Counted from the first letter of the stretch, positions 1-11,886 are shown. The stretch: DNA of 64,000 nt from Stemphylium vesicarium (GCA_004380135.1 QXCR01000014.1:62001-126000); one strand, 5' to 3'. Program-made: numbers and translations. Notes: generated by a model not told the origin, from the sequence alone.

Positions 1-1056
1 CTCCCCAAGGGTCTCGAGGGAGGTGACTACCTCGCTCGTCCAGAGATTCTTGCTCTTCACGCCGCAAACGACAATGACCCCCAGTTCTACACTGGCTGTG
101 CGCAAATCTTCCTCGAGAGCACCGGTAACCTGGTCCCTGAGAGCACGGTATCCATCCCCGGATACGTCGACTATGGCCAGCCGTCTACCGACTTCAACAT
201 CTACAACAACCCCGGCAGCGACTACGTTGTCCCCGGCCCCAAGATCGCCGCGCTCACGCCCGGTGGCTCGTCCAAGGCTTCCAGTGCCTCGCAGACTGAT
301 GGCCTCAAGCCCGAAGGCTGCATCATGGAGAACGCAAACTGGTGCGGCAAGGAAGTGTCGTCGTACTCGACCGAAAAAGGCTGCTGGGCCTCAGCCACGG
401 AGTGCTGGGACCAGAGCGATGTCTGCTTCAACACCAGCCCGCCTACTGGTAACGCGAACTGCAAGCTCTGGCAGAAGAAGTGCGAGGGGATCAACGCAGA
501 GTGCACGGCTATGAACTTCAACGGCCCGCCCAACAAGGGCAAGGTGCTTACCCCCGTCAAGAAGAGCATCGATGTAGGCTTGGTCATGGCGACTGAGGGC
601 GCTGGTGCGGTGGCTTCTTCGCCAAAGACGAGCTCGACCAAGAAGCAGGATTCTGATGCGAAGGCTACACCTACCCCTGCTGCACCCAAGGAGAACGCCG
701 GTTACAACGCTAAGCCTGCTGCTTCAGCTGCCAAGGAAACTCCTGCTGCGCCTAAGCCGACTGTCGACGACCAGTACGAGAGCCCGCCTATCATCGAGTC
801 GGCCGGCGCTGCTTCTCCTCCATACGCCAAGCCTACTACTCTCCACATGAAGCCTGTGTCTACCATCACTGTTGGCCCTTCTTCGGCTGATGCTCCGGCT
901 CCGACTGCGCCCGTATGCCCTGAGGGCTACAAGTGCGTTACCGTCACCGATGTTGAGGTCGTCACTGAGGTCGTGTATGTCACTGCTACCGCTGGAGTTG
1001 GTGGGTACAAGAAGAGGGCGGCTGTGTTCCCTAGGAGGCATCTGCAGCGCGCTTAG
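1..1056 (+). CDS. AA9 lytic polysaccharide monooxygenase, 3' part (5' end outside window)
   Basis: This is a copper-dependent secreted oxygenase that cleaves cellulose or related glucans. The window opens inside the gene, in frame 1, and it reads to TAG at 1054-1056 (351 residues). The first residues (LPKGLEGGDYLARPEILALH, then a QFYTGCAQIFLES segment) match the end of the AA9 beta-sandwich, with its conserved ALH histidine region and tyrosine. The N-terminal His brace is upstream and cannot be checked. After the domain comes a Cys-rich stretch (about residues 100-165; GCIMENANWCG, CWASATECW), then a Ser/Thr/Pro/Ala linker and a C-terminal VTEVVYVTATAG segment followed by basic residues. No CBM1 is visible. 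The long tail is common in fungal AA9 proteins of this type, but its role is unknown. Family call is firm; substrate is not. Confidence 0.85.
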   Translation, partial: LPKGLEGGDYLARPEILALHAANDNDPQFYTGCAQIFLESTGNLVPESTVSIPGYVDYGQPSTDFNIYNNPGSDYVVPGPKIAALTPGGSSKASSASQTDGLKPEGCIMENANWCGKEVSSYSTEKGCWASATECWDQSDVCFNTSPPTGNANCKLWQKKCEGINAECTAMNFNGPPNKGKVLTPVKKSIDVGLVMATEGAGAVASSPKTSSTKKQDSDAKATPTPAAPKENAGYNAKPAASAAKETPAAPKPTVDDQYESPPIIESAGAASPPYAKPTTLHMKPVSTITVGPSSADAPAPTAPVCPEGYKCVTVTDVEVVTEVVYVTATAGVGGYKKRAAVFPRRHLQRA

Positions 1057-1521
1057 ATGCGCGGGATGAGTTGGGGTGTGTGTGAAGATCTGGAAGTAGG
1101 TATGGACGTATGTGTCTGTGAAGGAGGATACGATAAGGGATTACTTTCTGCGACTGAGATTCGCGAGCTGGATGGCTCTGTTTGAGATGAAATTCGTCTT
1201 TTGAGCGGTATGAATGAATCATGTTTAATATCACCATGTCGCTGTTGGATCATTGCTGTATCATGTGTCACCTTAATTCGGTCAGCATATGTGAACCCTT
1301 GGCTGAAGGAACAAGTTATGTCGGATGCGTATTGTTGATCAGCTCATTTCGTACATGAAGAGATCAGGCGAGCAAAGGTTTTTTGAAGCGCAAATGACTG
1401 TTGGGCAAAATCTGCATTGGTCGGCGTAAGTAAGAGCGCGAGAGACTAGCAACTATCCTTCTTGTCGAGTATGACACTGGACGCATACACGCCGCGGAGC
1501 TCAATTTCCAGTCCTTGACGC
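1057..1521. other. 3' flanks between convergent genes
   Basis: This stretch separates the AA9 gene from the ribose-5-phosphate isomerase gene, which face each other. It should hold both 3' untranslated regions. I see no further gene, repeat or RNA here. Confidence 0.6.
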
Positions 1522-2610
1522 TTATTTCTCCCCTTCGGCAGTTCGCACCTTGATGCTTCCGTCCTGCATACCAAAGTATACAGCAACGGGCTTCTGGCCG
1601 CCTCTTACGGTCTTTGTTTGCTGGTCCTGTTCGCGGAGGGACTGAGCATCGATTCCGTTCAGACCGGCAAAGATGCCGACCTCGAGGACACCAGTCAGAC
1701 CCTTGATGGCTCTGCTAATGTTGTTGACCTCCCATGTACCGTCGGTTCCATCACCCTTGCCTTTGCCAGCAGCTACATCGGCGGAGGTGAGCAGAGCGGG
1801 GAAAGGCGCATCGAGAATGTAAAAGTCCTGGTCGGTTTTCAGGGGTCCTGACTTCTCCAGTAGCGTGGTCCTTAGTTTGGGTCCCGTTGAACCAAGCATC
1901 CTAAGCGCCGCAGCGACCTTGAGCTGAGACAACGGCGCAACTTCGATGGGGATGGTGGGCCAGCTGGTCAAAAGACGATCTTGTCTCTTCCTGTAGTCTG
2001 CGACACAGACAAACTTCTTCGCGCGCTCGGCTACTAGCTTCTCCTGGAACAGACACGCACCTCCTCCTTTAATACAGTTTAATTCAGAGTCGACTTCATC
2101 CGCTCCGTCAAAAGCGACATCGAGCATCACACGGTCCGGAAGACTGTCGAACGAGATGGCAGTCAGACCGGCATTGACTACGAGTTGGCGTGATTGGTAA
2201 CCGGTAGGGACAAAGAGAATGTTGGGGTTGGTGGATCGTTCTTTGATGGCTTCGACAACGTAAACGATGGTAGTACCGGATCCAATGCCAACGTGGGTTG
2301 CGGCGGGATCGAAGTGATCGGCTACTGCTTGCTGTGCGGCAGCACGCTTGGCGGCTTCTACGTTGGTGTCGGTCATATTTTGCTGTTTCCGGAGGGATCT
2401 AGTGGTGTGGAAGGGCTTGTAGGATGAATAGGGCTGGCGGAGTGGTCTTTGCGGGAGAAATTTGCCAGTGATGTAGGTGGTGACGGGATGTATAGTAGCA
2501 AAACTAGGCCTGGATAAATTTTGGAGGGGCGGTGGAGGCTTAAGATGACTGATGGTACGCGCTTGCTGATTTATACTGGCAGTCCAGATGTTTGCGACTC
2601 TCAACGGCAT
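1522..2610 (-). CDS. RKI1: Ribose-5-phosphate isomerase
   Basis: RpiA-family enzyme that interconverts ribose-5-phosphate and ribulose-5-phosphate in the non-oxidative pentose phosphate pathway. It is a single exon of 362 codons from ATG at 2610. Family motifs are plain: VGIGSGTTIVYVV (phosphate loop), FDGADEVD, and IKGGGACLFQEKLVA with the catalytic-region Lys. A second in-frame ATG at 2374-2376 (residue 79, MTDTNVEAAKRAA) gives the usual cytosolic length of about 284 aa. The 78 residues before it contain many Arg, Ser and Thr and no Asp or Glu, like a mitochondrial presequence. The reading frame is open upstream to a TTG at 2613, but ATG at 2610 is the first Met. Which ATG is used cannot be told from sequence. 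The gene is divergent from ULA1. Confidence 0.93.
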   Translation of the reverse strand: MPLRVANIWTASINQQARTISHLKPPPPLQNLSRPSFATIHPVTTYITGKFLPQRPLRQPYSSYKPFHTTRSLRKQQNMTDTNVEAAKRAAAQQAVADHFDPAATHVGIGSGTTIVYVVEAIKERSTNPNILFVPTGYQSRQLVVNAGLTAISFDSLPDRVMLDVAFDGADEVDSELNCIKGGGACLFQEKLVAERAKKFVCVADYRKRQDRLLTSWPTIPIEVAPLSQLKVAAALRMLGSTGPKLRTTLLEKSGPLKTDQDFYILDAPFPALLTSADVAAGKGKGDGTDGTWEVNNISRAIKGLTGVLEVGIFAGLNGIDAQSLREQDQQTKTVRGGQKPVAVYFGMQDGSIKVRTAEGEK

Positions 2611-2932
2611 CAACCGGGTTGCAGCTAAAATTTCCAGGAGCCGTAGTAGCAGTGCGGCTAAGAGACCACAATTGATCGCAACGAGATAAGGCTCGGCTGG
2701 GCAATGCAGGTGAATGATTTGCTCGTGACGAGAGGATCGGGCATCCGGCGAAGATGACGAAGTTGAGCCCCACGCCTGGATACCCCGCGGCAGGGATTAG
2801 CGCTAGCGCGAGTTGACAGCTTGAGCGCGTCTGGTCGTGCAGGTGGTGCCTGACAACTACCAAGGCGGTAGCGTCCGTTCTACAAGCACCTTTTGCCATT
2901 CTTCACAGCCCTTGTTCTAGAAAGTCGCGAGA
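2611..2932. promoter_or_regulatory. Shared divergent promoter, RKI1 / ULA1
   Basis: A gap of 322 nt lies between the outer ATG of the isomerase (minus) and the ATG of ULA1 (plus). It must hold both promoters. I see no clear TATA box, which fits housekeeping genes. If the inner isomerase ATG is used, the gap grows to about 560 nt. Confidence 0.5.
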
Positions 2933-4850
2933 ATGGAGGACCTTCCACCCCCTGTGCAGGGCCCGACTGCAAAGGAAAGGAAGTACGTCTCTACGTTCTT
3001 GGTATGCGCCGCCATATACTAAGAACAGCAGGTACGATCGCCAACTACGCCTCTGGGGGGCTACTGGCCAGGTCGCGCTCGAGAATTCCCACATATTGCT
3101 CATCAACTCAGGCCCAGGTGTTGTCGGCGTGGAAACACTCAAGAACCTTGTGCTGCCCTGCATCGGCAACTTCACAATCCAAGACTCGGCCGTTGTTAGC
3201 GAAGCCGACCTGGGCGTCAACTTCTTCCTCGAGGACCAGCACCTGGGAGGCTACCGTGCCGAACATACATGCAATCTGCTCAAGGAACTGAATCCAGATG
3301 TAGACGGTCACTTCATCACAGAGGTATGGCCACTCCTTTGGTCCCTCCTTACATCTTCAACTAACCAAATCAGCCCATCGAGTCCTGGCTTTCTCAGCCA
3401 AACGCTCTGCGGCCATATACCCTCATCATCGCGACCGCACCCATCCGCCCAGACATCCTCACCAAGCTGTCTGATCACGCAAGCGCCGCACTCGTCCCGC
3501 TCTTCTACATCCACTCGGTCGGCTTCTACGCCCATTTCTCCGTCCACCTGCCCCCGGCATTCCCCATCGTAGACACACATCCCAGTCCCGAGACCACATC
3601 AGATCTACGACTGCTGCGGCCTTGGCCTGAGCTAGTACAATATGCCCAAGAGAAGACGGCCGACCTAGACAACATGAAGGCTGAGGATCACGGACATGTC
3701 CCATGGATAGCATTGCTGCTGCACTTCCTCGAGCAATGGAAGAAGGATCATGGAGGAGAAGTGCCACAAACCTACAAAGAGAAGACTGAGTTTAGAACTT
3801 CGGTATCCCAGGCCGCACGCACAAATAACCCAGAAGGTAGTGAGGAGAACTTTGACGAAGCTGTGGCCGCTGTGCTCAAGTCCCTCAATCCACCACAAGC
3901 GAGCAGTTCAGTCAAGGAAATCTTTACAGCGCCAGAATGCCTTCTGATCCGCGAGGATTCTTCGAGCTTTTGGGTAATCGCAAATGCCATTGGCCTATTC
4001 TACACCAAGTACAACGTCCTCCCGGTCCCCGGCTCTGTTCCAGACATGAAGGCTCGCTCAGCAGACTACATTCAACTCCAAAACGTCTACAAGTCAAAAG
4101 CACGAAGAGACCTATCCGAGGTCGTAGAGAGCGTGCGCTTCCTCGAGCGTAACGCCAATCGCAGCACGCCCATTGACGAAAAGGACATTGAGACATTCTG
4201 CAAGAACGCGGCACACATCAAACTAGTGCGTGGTCGGTCATTCCACGTCGCACGAACGGGCGAGAAGATCAAGTGGGGTGACCGGGCAAAGTCAATTGGT
4301 AAGCATGGATTGTTCACAAAGTCGAAAGTCGAGCTAACACTTCACAGCTCAGATGCTTACGTTCCCCGATTCGCAAATTCCGCTCTACATTGCATTCCTA
4401 GCCTGGGACGAGTTCGTCGCGACGCACGATCAAGATGGCTTAGGCGGAGCGCCCCGAGTTGCCGGAGAGAGTGACCCAGATACAGACTCTGAGAAGCTTA
4501 CCGGCATCGCTATGAAGATCGCGGACGACCTCTTCAAGGAGGCTAACGCTTCAGTCGACGAAGATGAGTATGCGACGATCAAGTCACAGATTGGAGAGTA
4601 TGCGCGAGAGCTGTAAGTACTCCCCACCAAAAGACCATCACGAGAAAACTTCCCTGCAACCATAAAAAGACTGCACTAACCCATTGACAGCGTCCGAGCT
4701 GGTGGCGCTGAGTTGCACAACATTGGCGCTTTGACAGGCGGTATAGTCTCTCAGGAGATTATCAAAGCTATCACAGAGCAATACGTCCCGGTTGACAACA
4801 CGTGCGTCTTCGACGGCATCAAGAGCAAGACCACTGTATTCAAGGTCTGA
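2933..4850 (+). CDS. ULA1: NEDD8-activating enzyme E1 regulatory subunit (ULA1/APPBP1)
   Basis: This is the non-catalytic partner of Uba3 in the heterodimer that activates the ubiquitin-like protein NEDD8/Rub1 for cullin modification. Proposed exons are 2933-2982, 3032-3323, 3374-4298, 4348-4612 and 4691-4850, all with GT..AG ends and consistent phase, giving 563 aa. The N-terminus spliced across intron 1 reads KYDRQLRLWGATGQ, the E1-family signature. It is followed by LLINSGPGVVGVETLKNLVL (nucleotide-fold glycine motif, degenerate as in APPBP1), the QDSAVVSEADLGVNFFL segment, and PIESWLSQPNALRPYTLII after intron 2. The C-terminus carries GGAELHNIGALTGGIVSQE and KITEQ-like E1 repeats. It lacks the catalytic Cys domain of Uba3, as expected for this subunit. 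Confidence 0.92.
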
Positions 4851-5350
4851 TGAAAACATGCCTGAACGGGTCCTTCGGAGTGGTGCGAATTCCCTTAAGC
4901 CTGTATTTGATGAGCGAGGAGTTGTGCCGGCGTCTTTGTTTGACGCCCGGCGGACTGCTGCCGAACTGGTATCCTCGCTCTCAGCTGAGATAGTTACACT
5001 TGATATCGCAAATGGGCTGGCTTAGCGGCGGTGTACAAAGCATTAGCGGAGTTATTGTCGCATGGCATTTACATGCCGTACATATTATACAAGAACACAG
5101 TCAACAAAGCGACATTTCAGATCCCCTGGCGAATAGCGCACAGGGTAGCAACCAATACGAATTAAAGATGATTCAAAGTCGAACATTTCAAGCATAAGCA
5201 GAAGGTTGGAGTGAAAGAGTCGTTGTCAATCGCGTGCTGCAGGACAATGTCGCTCTTTCTTTACCACTCTCACCCAACTAGGTAGCCTTTCAACTCAGGT
5301 ATCAACCGAGTAAACCTTGAGCGCTTGCTCGGCGCATTGAGTTTGCAAAC
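4851..5350. other. Intergenic: ULA1 3' flank and RAD18 promoter
   Basis: This stretch lies between tandem plus-strand genes. Short open frames here (for example near 4900-5200) show no family resemblance. I see no repeat or RNA gene. Confidence 0.5.
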
Positions 5351-7043
5351 ATGGCCAAACGGCGCAAAACTGTTAGGAGCCAACCTACCTTGGCTTTCCA
5401 GAGCTCTCTCCGACCCACATCCGGGAATGACATGGCCAAGTCCCGAGCGTCATCACGTGATGACGCATACGCGCTTGAAGTCGCGTCCTGCTCTAGCCAA
5501 AATAACCCATCTTCCGACCCTCTCTCATCGCCAGTGATTCCTGTCTCCGATAGACCCATGGACTCTTCCTTCGATCTCCCGGACTCCACCGACTGGATCA
5601 AAACGTCGTTGCCCGCCTTCGAACCGCTCGAAGCTGCCTTGCGCTGCGAAGTCTGCAAGGAGTTCTACAACAACCCTGTCATCACACCCTGCAACCATAC
5701 ATTCTGTTCGATATGTATACGAAGATGCATCACCTCAGACGGGAAATGCCCGAGCTGCAAGACAGGATGCTCCAGCGACAAATTGGCGCCAAATATTTCG
5801 GTCCGAGAAGTGGTGATGCGCTTCCAAGAGGCGAGACCGAAAGCGCTGGAGCTGGCGCGCGCAGACAAAGAGGAAGAGGCCGCAGCAGGTAGCAGAAAGA
5901 AGAGGAAACTTGAAGACACCGATATAGAAGAGGACGATAACGTAAGGCACACGCGATCGCGGGCGACACGAAGCAAAAGCCAGCGTAATGGTGGTAGAAC
6001 GAGCTCGCCCGCCGTAATCGCCGACAGCGAAGACGATGGCGACGACGACTTTTTACCAGATGGCATGGTCAAGTGCCCCGTTTGCAACCGGGCAATGAAG
6101 GAGGAATTGGTCTATAACCACCTCGACACATGCACAGGGTCCGATGTGCCGGAGGAGCGTAGTACTCGTTCACGGTATGCGCCACCAAGCTGTTGACTTG
6201 TTTACCAAGAGACTGACAATACCCTGACTAAGGACCAAACCGACATTTCCGACTGCGTTACAACCACGAAAGAAAGACCCGTCGCCCCCGCCGACCAGAC
6301 TATCACAGCTCAACTACGCTATGCTGAAGGAGACTGCGTTACGGAAGAAGTTACAAGAGATTGGCATCCCAAACTGGGGCACCAAAGATCTTATGAGGAG
6401 GCGACACATCGAGTGGCTGAATATCTACAATTCAAACTGCGACTCGGATGGGCGGATGAGGAAAAGTAACAGACAGCTACTGAAAGAGCTAGATGAATGG
6501 GAACAGACACAAGGCGGAAGAGCGAACAGCAAAGAAAGCAAAATAATGAAAAAGGACTTTGATGGCGAAGGATACGCAAAGTCGCACAAGACGGAATTTG
6601 AGAATCTAATCGCACGCGCACGGCAAAAGCGAGACACGCCAAAGTCGAACAGCGAAGAGCAATCCGAGCAGAGCACACCTGCAGAAGAGCAACGTTTGGA
6701 ACTGCGAGAACACCATGCCGTTAATGGTACCGATGGTCCCACTCAAGAACCCTTGCCGAATCATGCTACACCAAATACACATCCACCGCCGCCCAGTACC
6801 CACAACCCCTACGAGAACAACGAATCGGCGTTGGCCAGTATACGAGCAAAAGTCGAACTGGCCAACAGCACGCCGAAAGTACCTACTATGAAATCTGAGA
6901 ACTCGATGCACAACGCCAGGACGCGTAGTTCATCAGCAATGGACGGCATACAAAACCCATTAGGGAGTCCAAGTCGCAGGATGCCCATGTTCGAGCTATC
7001 GGAGGAACCAGTCAGAGATGTAGAAGGCAGTGCAGCAGTGTAA
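5351..7043 (+). CDS. RAD18: Postreplication repair E3 ubiquitin ligase RAD18
   Basis: With Rad6, this ligase mono-ubiquitinates PCNA at stalled forks and starts DNA damage tolerance. Exons are 5351-6174 and 6233-7043 (58-nt intron), 544 aa. Three diagnostic parts appear in order: a C3HC4 RING at about residues 99-136 (CEVCKEFYNNPVITPCNHTF, then CPSC); a UBZ4 zinc finger at about 242-261 (CPVCNRAMKEELVYNHLDTC); and a SAP DNA-binding helix pair at about 305-340 (LRKKLQEIGIPNWG, RHIEWLNIYNSN). The first residues (AKRRKTVRSQPTLAFQ) are basic and contain a PIP-box-like sequence, which is inference. The C-terminal third is low-complexity and probably binds Rad6 in part. Order and spacing match fungal Rad18. 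Confidence 0.95.
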
Positions 7044-7258
7044 TAGTAACCAGGGTTTGAAAGTTTGGAAAATGGAAATGAAAACCTTGGTAGGCCCAGT
7101 GCCTTATTTCTTGCACGTTTTTAAACCCGCAACTTCTTGTGATTCTCCTGCATACTTGTACCACCCACATTCAGATACTCAAAGCTGACTACAGGAATCC
7201 CCTTCTCATCGAAAGAGTAAAGCCGATCCACAACTACGGGGCCAACACGTTGCGCACC

Positions 7259-8218
7259 ATGTCGCGACTCAGCCCAACCCCCTCTTTTGAGGATGGCCCT
7301 TCCTTTGATTCAGGAATCGGCATGAACGCGACCCCTCCCAAGTCTTCATCAGAGCCATCGCAAGTCGCGTACCCAGAACCAACGTCGCTATCAAATCCCC
7401 CCAGGACCCCATACAACAACCATGCTCCCCACCAAGCGCAAAGCACGCAAAACTACTCTCGACACATATCATCCGAATACTCAGCCTTCGGGCGCCTTCA
7501 GTCCAAAAGCGCACTGCAAGATAAATCATGGAACGGCCTTGATATCGCTAGCGAAGCCCCTCTTCCCCTGTCAAGACCCGCCAGCGCACCTGCTATAACA
7601 CTGAACGGGCGCCCTCTCCAGGCTAGCGATGCGCCTTTCCTGCGACGATCGCAAACACCGTATGCCCTGCGCAAAGTAAAAGTAGTAGGGCACGATCCCA
7701 CACCCGCTCAAAATATAGAACGCGTGCTGGGTCCACCGAAAGGAAGAAAGACACCGACGCTGATGAACGCGCCGAAGCTGCAGTGGGATCTCACGAGGCC
7801 ATTTCTCATCACGCCGAGTACGAGTACGTTGGGGAGTAGAGGGAGCGAAGAAGAGGAAGGAGGCAGTGAGGTTATTGGTGCAAGGGTGGAAAGAGTCTGT
7901 ACGCCGATTCCTGAATTTGCACATCTCCGCGATGAAGAGGCGTTTCGTCAAAATAGTGGTGAGTTGATGCTGGACGCATACAACCACAACAACTGCTCTA
8001 ACACCAGCTCAGCATCACCACCCATACCTACCACGTCCACCGCACTCCCACGCGCCAGCTCCCCCTCACACATTCCCACACTCCTCAAACCCCTCGACTC
8101 AACACTAACCCCGCAACCCCACCGTCTGAGCCCCCTTTCTGAAGTCTCAGAGCCACTGACGGAGATGTCGGTATCGCATCCGGGCCCGTATACATTGCGC
8201 TCGGGTACATATCCATTC

Positions 8219-8249
<31 letters not shown>

Positions 8250-8668
8250 CGCAGCCTGGACTGAGAAATCAAACCTTCGTCGAAGATGGCGATGAAGATT
8301 ACGAGGATGCAATTGAACATGTTGTAGTCGGGAATGAGACTGGAAGACGCATACGCACACGAGAAACAGACCCCTCACCTTTCCTAGACACACTTAGTCT
8401 GCGCACGGCAGAAGTCCTGCCTGTGACGCGTGTCACGCACAATGATGTGCTGAGGGGCGAGATTCTGATCCAGCGGCCGCCTCGCGCGGCGGGGGAAGTT
8501 GTTTACGAAGAAGACATTGGGATGGTGAGGGAGCGGGGCCCATGCGAGGAGAGAAGGGAGAGGGAAAGGGAGAGGAGGGAGAAAAAGGCGAGGTCTGGTG
8601 GGAGGATGAAGAGGATTTGGAGCAGGGTTAAGGGATGGTTTTGTAAGAAGGGGAGGAGGGAGATGTAG
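7259..8668 (+). CDS. Ser/Pro-rich hypothetical protein with basic C-terminus
   Basis: Single exon, 469 aa, from the first ATG (MSRLSPTPSFEDGPSFDSG); the frame is open upstream only through non-ATG codons. I do not recognise a domain. Most of the protein is disordered and rich in Ser, Pro and Thr, with many SP/TP sites. A run of about ten serines is encoded by a TCT/TTC microsatellite at 8220-8250. A short ordered-looking acidic segment (VEDGDEDYEDAIEHVVVG) follows, then a highly charged Arg/Glu helix and a basic tail containing a tryptophan pair (KRIWSRVKGWFCKKGRR). The tail could be amphipathic and bind membrane or nucleic acid; that is only inference. It sits between RAD18 and a convergent transcription factor gene. 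Confidence 0.65.
8220..8250 (+). repeat. TTC triplet microsatellite coding for polyserine
   Basis: About ten perfect TTC/TCT units lie in frame inside the hypothetical protein gene. Being triplet-based, length changes keep the frame. Confidence 0.95.
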
Positions 8669-8981
8669 GTTGTAGGTTGACGCGATAACTGGAAGAGCTG
8701 TTGGTAGAGACTGTCAGGGACGGCACAAAACGTGGTGGAAAGTGGCAAGGGTTGTTTGGATCGTGAAATTCGTATGTGCGTTGTTAATTAGCTTTCTACA
8801 CCCTTGTACGCCATCGACCTTGCCCTTTTCCAACGCCTAGATAGCTAATAGCCCGTCGTGAAATGACCAGTGGTATATACATGTCTTTCCCGTGTACCAA
8901 TGGCATGAAACAAAAAACACAAAGGCTAAAAAATGTGGTGATGCGTGTAGCGACAGAGACGACCCAACCAGAGTGGACAAT
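8669..8981. other. 3' flanks between convergent genes
   Basis: This short stretch lies between the Ser/Pro-rich gene and the Zn2Cys6 regulator gene. It should contain both 3' UTRs. Nothing else is seen. Confidence 0.5.
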
Positions 8982-11886
8982 CTACTGATACCAACTCTGC
9001 TCATCGTACGTGAACCCTTGCATACCCATGCCATTGAGCCCAATGCCGCCAAACCCATTCAAACTAGGGTTTGGGTTTGGGTTACCATTAACGTTTCCAT
9101 TTGGAAAGCCGTTCACTGCATCACCGCCTACGGGTCCGCCATTCATTTCGCTGCTCATAACGGGGGCCGTTGTCGCGCCCTGGAATGCACCTGCTGGATT
9201 TGCCGTACTCGCGAACCAACTCGCGATGTCGTCGACGCCTTGCGGGTTCCAGTTCTCAAAGTCGTTTGCTAGTTGTGCTTGGTCGCGATAGATCCAGTCC
9301 TGGCCTTCTCGTAGCAGTTGGTCAACGCCACCGAAAAGTTGGCTTGGCGAGTTCCCGGCAGTGGTCTGTCCGCCATCGACGGATCGCCGTCCTTGAGTGG
9401 AGGCTGGAGTGGGGGCATTCAAGGCTGCTGCGGAGCTTTGGGGTGTTGTGACGGTATGTTGCTGAGTGCGCATGTAAGCCAGGGCGTTTGGATCGGAGGG
9501 AGGTATAGAATGAGTGCTGGAGGGGCGTGCAGAAGGATCATTGCTTACGGAACTGTTGTTGGTCGTGGCCGTCCGGGTGTAGAATTGTGGCGCGGTCATA
9601 TTGGCCATGTTCATGCTGTATGGCTGGAGACTAGGTGATGCTTGATCTGCTGGTGATGGATGCTGATTATTTGTCTGTACTGATGCCCTCCGGTGCGCTT
9701 TGGGTGTGCTGATTTCATTCCACGGGCCAAACTTGGTGTCAGTACGGGCCAGTACTGCAGCGGCCTCTTCTGGCATCTCGACTTTCCAGCGGTTCGCAAG
9801 GACGCTAAGTATTCCAAGCGTTCGTCGAGCACACAACCAACCTTCTGCTATCTCCTCAAGATGCTTGACGCCGTGGATAATGTCTCGCTTTGCGTTCTTC
9901 TCAGGGAGGTTGAGAAGGTGTATCGTACATGCAGAATGCGTGATGTATACACATATGTTGCATATTTGCCGTAGACCGTGCGATCGCTTGTAAAGACGTA
10001 GCAGTTTGGAGATCATGGCGGCAGCTTGTGTACATAGCTTTCTAGGGGAAACGTGTGCAGGAAGCGGTGAGTTGTTGGGGTTGTACTTCAGGAATGGTCG
10101 GAACAGGTGAATGTAGAGCAATTGGAAGAACATGCTGTACACTTATTAGCACAAGCGAATTTGCACGAGCGGGCGTACTTACTGCATAACAAGCATGTGT
10201 GGCAAACCGCCCTCTTTTGGCTCCAGCTCTTTCGGTAGTTCTCTTCTCCAGGTCTCTAAGCGCATGTGTATCTCACTAAGCTTTTTCAGCTCCGCCTGTC
10301 TTCCCTTGACCTTGTCCATGTCGATGGGGTTGTAGAAAGAGTTCATCAGGTCACTAGAGATCTCGCACAGCTTGGAAATTTGAAGAGCGACCGCGCGTGT
10401 TCTGCTGGGCTGAGAATGCGCTTGGCTGAGACCAGAATCTGTGACTGCGCTCCAAGTCTCGGCATCTTCACCAGGAAAGACGTCAAACTTGGGAACCGTG
10501 AGGATCGTGTTTGGCAGTTGCGGCAATCGCCCGAGGTAGTTACTCCAACACTTGTCAAATAGGAAGCAGCCCCAGAATGTGATTCGTCGCGCGTCTTCCT
10601 CGTTTTCATCGATGGCGTCCTTGCTGTGCATGCCGAGGTTGAGGCCAAGATCGCATGCCATCCGGAAGGACATGCCGCTGTACACCCAGCCCTTTGCTTC
10701 TCGCCCGCACCCAGCTTCCCGCACAGACATTAATGCCAGAGCTTGCACTGTTGTTAGCGCCGGAACCTCGTGCAGGTCATCTTCCATGATCAGTCGCTTG
10801 GCTTCCTTGAAGAAATGGTCGCCAGCCGTCGCGGAATCGTCGCGAATGGCTCTGGCAGCGGGCCATGACGTGAAATGACAGCCTAGAGCCAGCATGGCGT
10901 TTACTAGCAGTGACGAGCAGTACTGTGTCTTCCTCGCCGACCCGGGCGTCGGCTTGCCAAGCTTAAACTCCTGGAGGAACAGGTTCTTCGACAGGGTCGT
11001 GAAGAAGCTGTAGTGCCAGCAAAAGTACATGCTGATTAGGTGCTGCACCAGCTCCGGGTCTGAGGTGACGGTCGTCCATGAACAAAACGGGTCCTGCATT
11101 TCCGGGTACTCTTCAGGGTACGTGTCGGGAGATTCGGTAGCGTCGTTGTCCTTGCCCAGGTAGATGAGATGCGAGGTGCCGCCAATGTATCTTGTAGACC
11201 CGTCCTCAAGCCGTAGCTCGCCCATCTTTCCGCTCAGCTGACTCTCAAAGGTCCCTGTGGCCGGCACCATGGTCGGCGTTGTGATGGGGCTGAGAGGCTC
11301 ATCTTCCTCGTCTTCCCCGTTCTCCTTTGCGATTATAGCCTCTGCAACCGAGTCCAAGCTCTCACAGGTCCGTATCTGCTGCACTAGCTCGGCGACTTGC
11401 TCTTCGGGATAGTTGAGGATGGCTTGGATGAGCGTCTGGAGGGTCGAGTTGCGCGTCTTGAGGTTGTCGATATCCTTCTTGTATACACCTTTACGGCGGT
11501 GGTCCGAGTTCGGATCGTATATGCACGGCGTGTTGTAGACGGCGGCACATGCTGAGCAGGCGGGAGTGGTACCGTCACACTGTTCCTCGGATTAGCGCAC
11601 ACCCTCTGCCAGACGCGTGACGGCGAGGCGGCTGGTGAGGATCCGGAGAAGTGATGTAGAGGCCCGGAGAAAGGGCGTCGACGCCAATTCCCGTTACCTA
11701 ACATACCTTTGATTTGCGCTTCCTGCAGGGAACGCACGCAGATGAGATGCACCGCCTCTTCTTGGAGTCCTCGCTTCCCGCGTCGCGTTTCCCTCTGCGT
11801 CCCTTCTTGGCCGGGGGCTCGGAGGTGTTTTGGGCCTCCGCCGTGTTGTTGTTCTCCATTACAGATCGTGGAGGTTTCCCGGACAT
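8982..11886 (-). CDS. Zn2Cys6 transcription factor, NirA/NIT4-like
   Basis: Fungal nuclear regulator. Exons on the minus strand are 11886-11707, 11579-10183 and 10134-8982 (909 aa). The zinc cluster is split by intron 1: CVPCRKRKSK on exon 1, CDG and CSAC...C on exon 2. It is followed by YDPNSDHRRKGVYKKD and a coiled-coil linker (IDNLKTRNSTLQTLIQAIL). This resembles the nitrate regulators NirA and NIT4 as I recall them. The middle holds the fungal-specific MHR domain (CWHYSFFTTLSKNLFLQEF, ARRITFWGCFLFDKCWSNYLGR). The C-terminus is Asn/Gly/Pro-rich, typical of an activation region. Several paralogues share this cluster type, so a role in nitrogen metabolism is likely but not proved. No nitrate genes lie nearby. 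Confidence 0.85.

Noticed and set aside
9060..9090. Telomere-like tagggtttgggtttgggtt sequence
   Set aside because: It lies in frame inside the NirA-like regulator and encodes an Asn-Pro repeat; too short and wrong period for a telomere tract.
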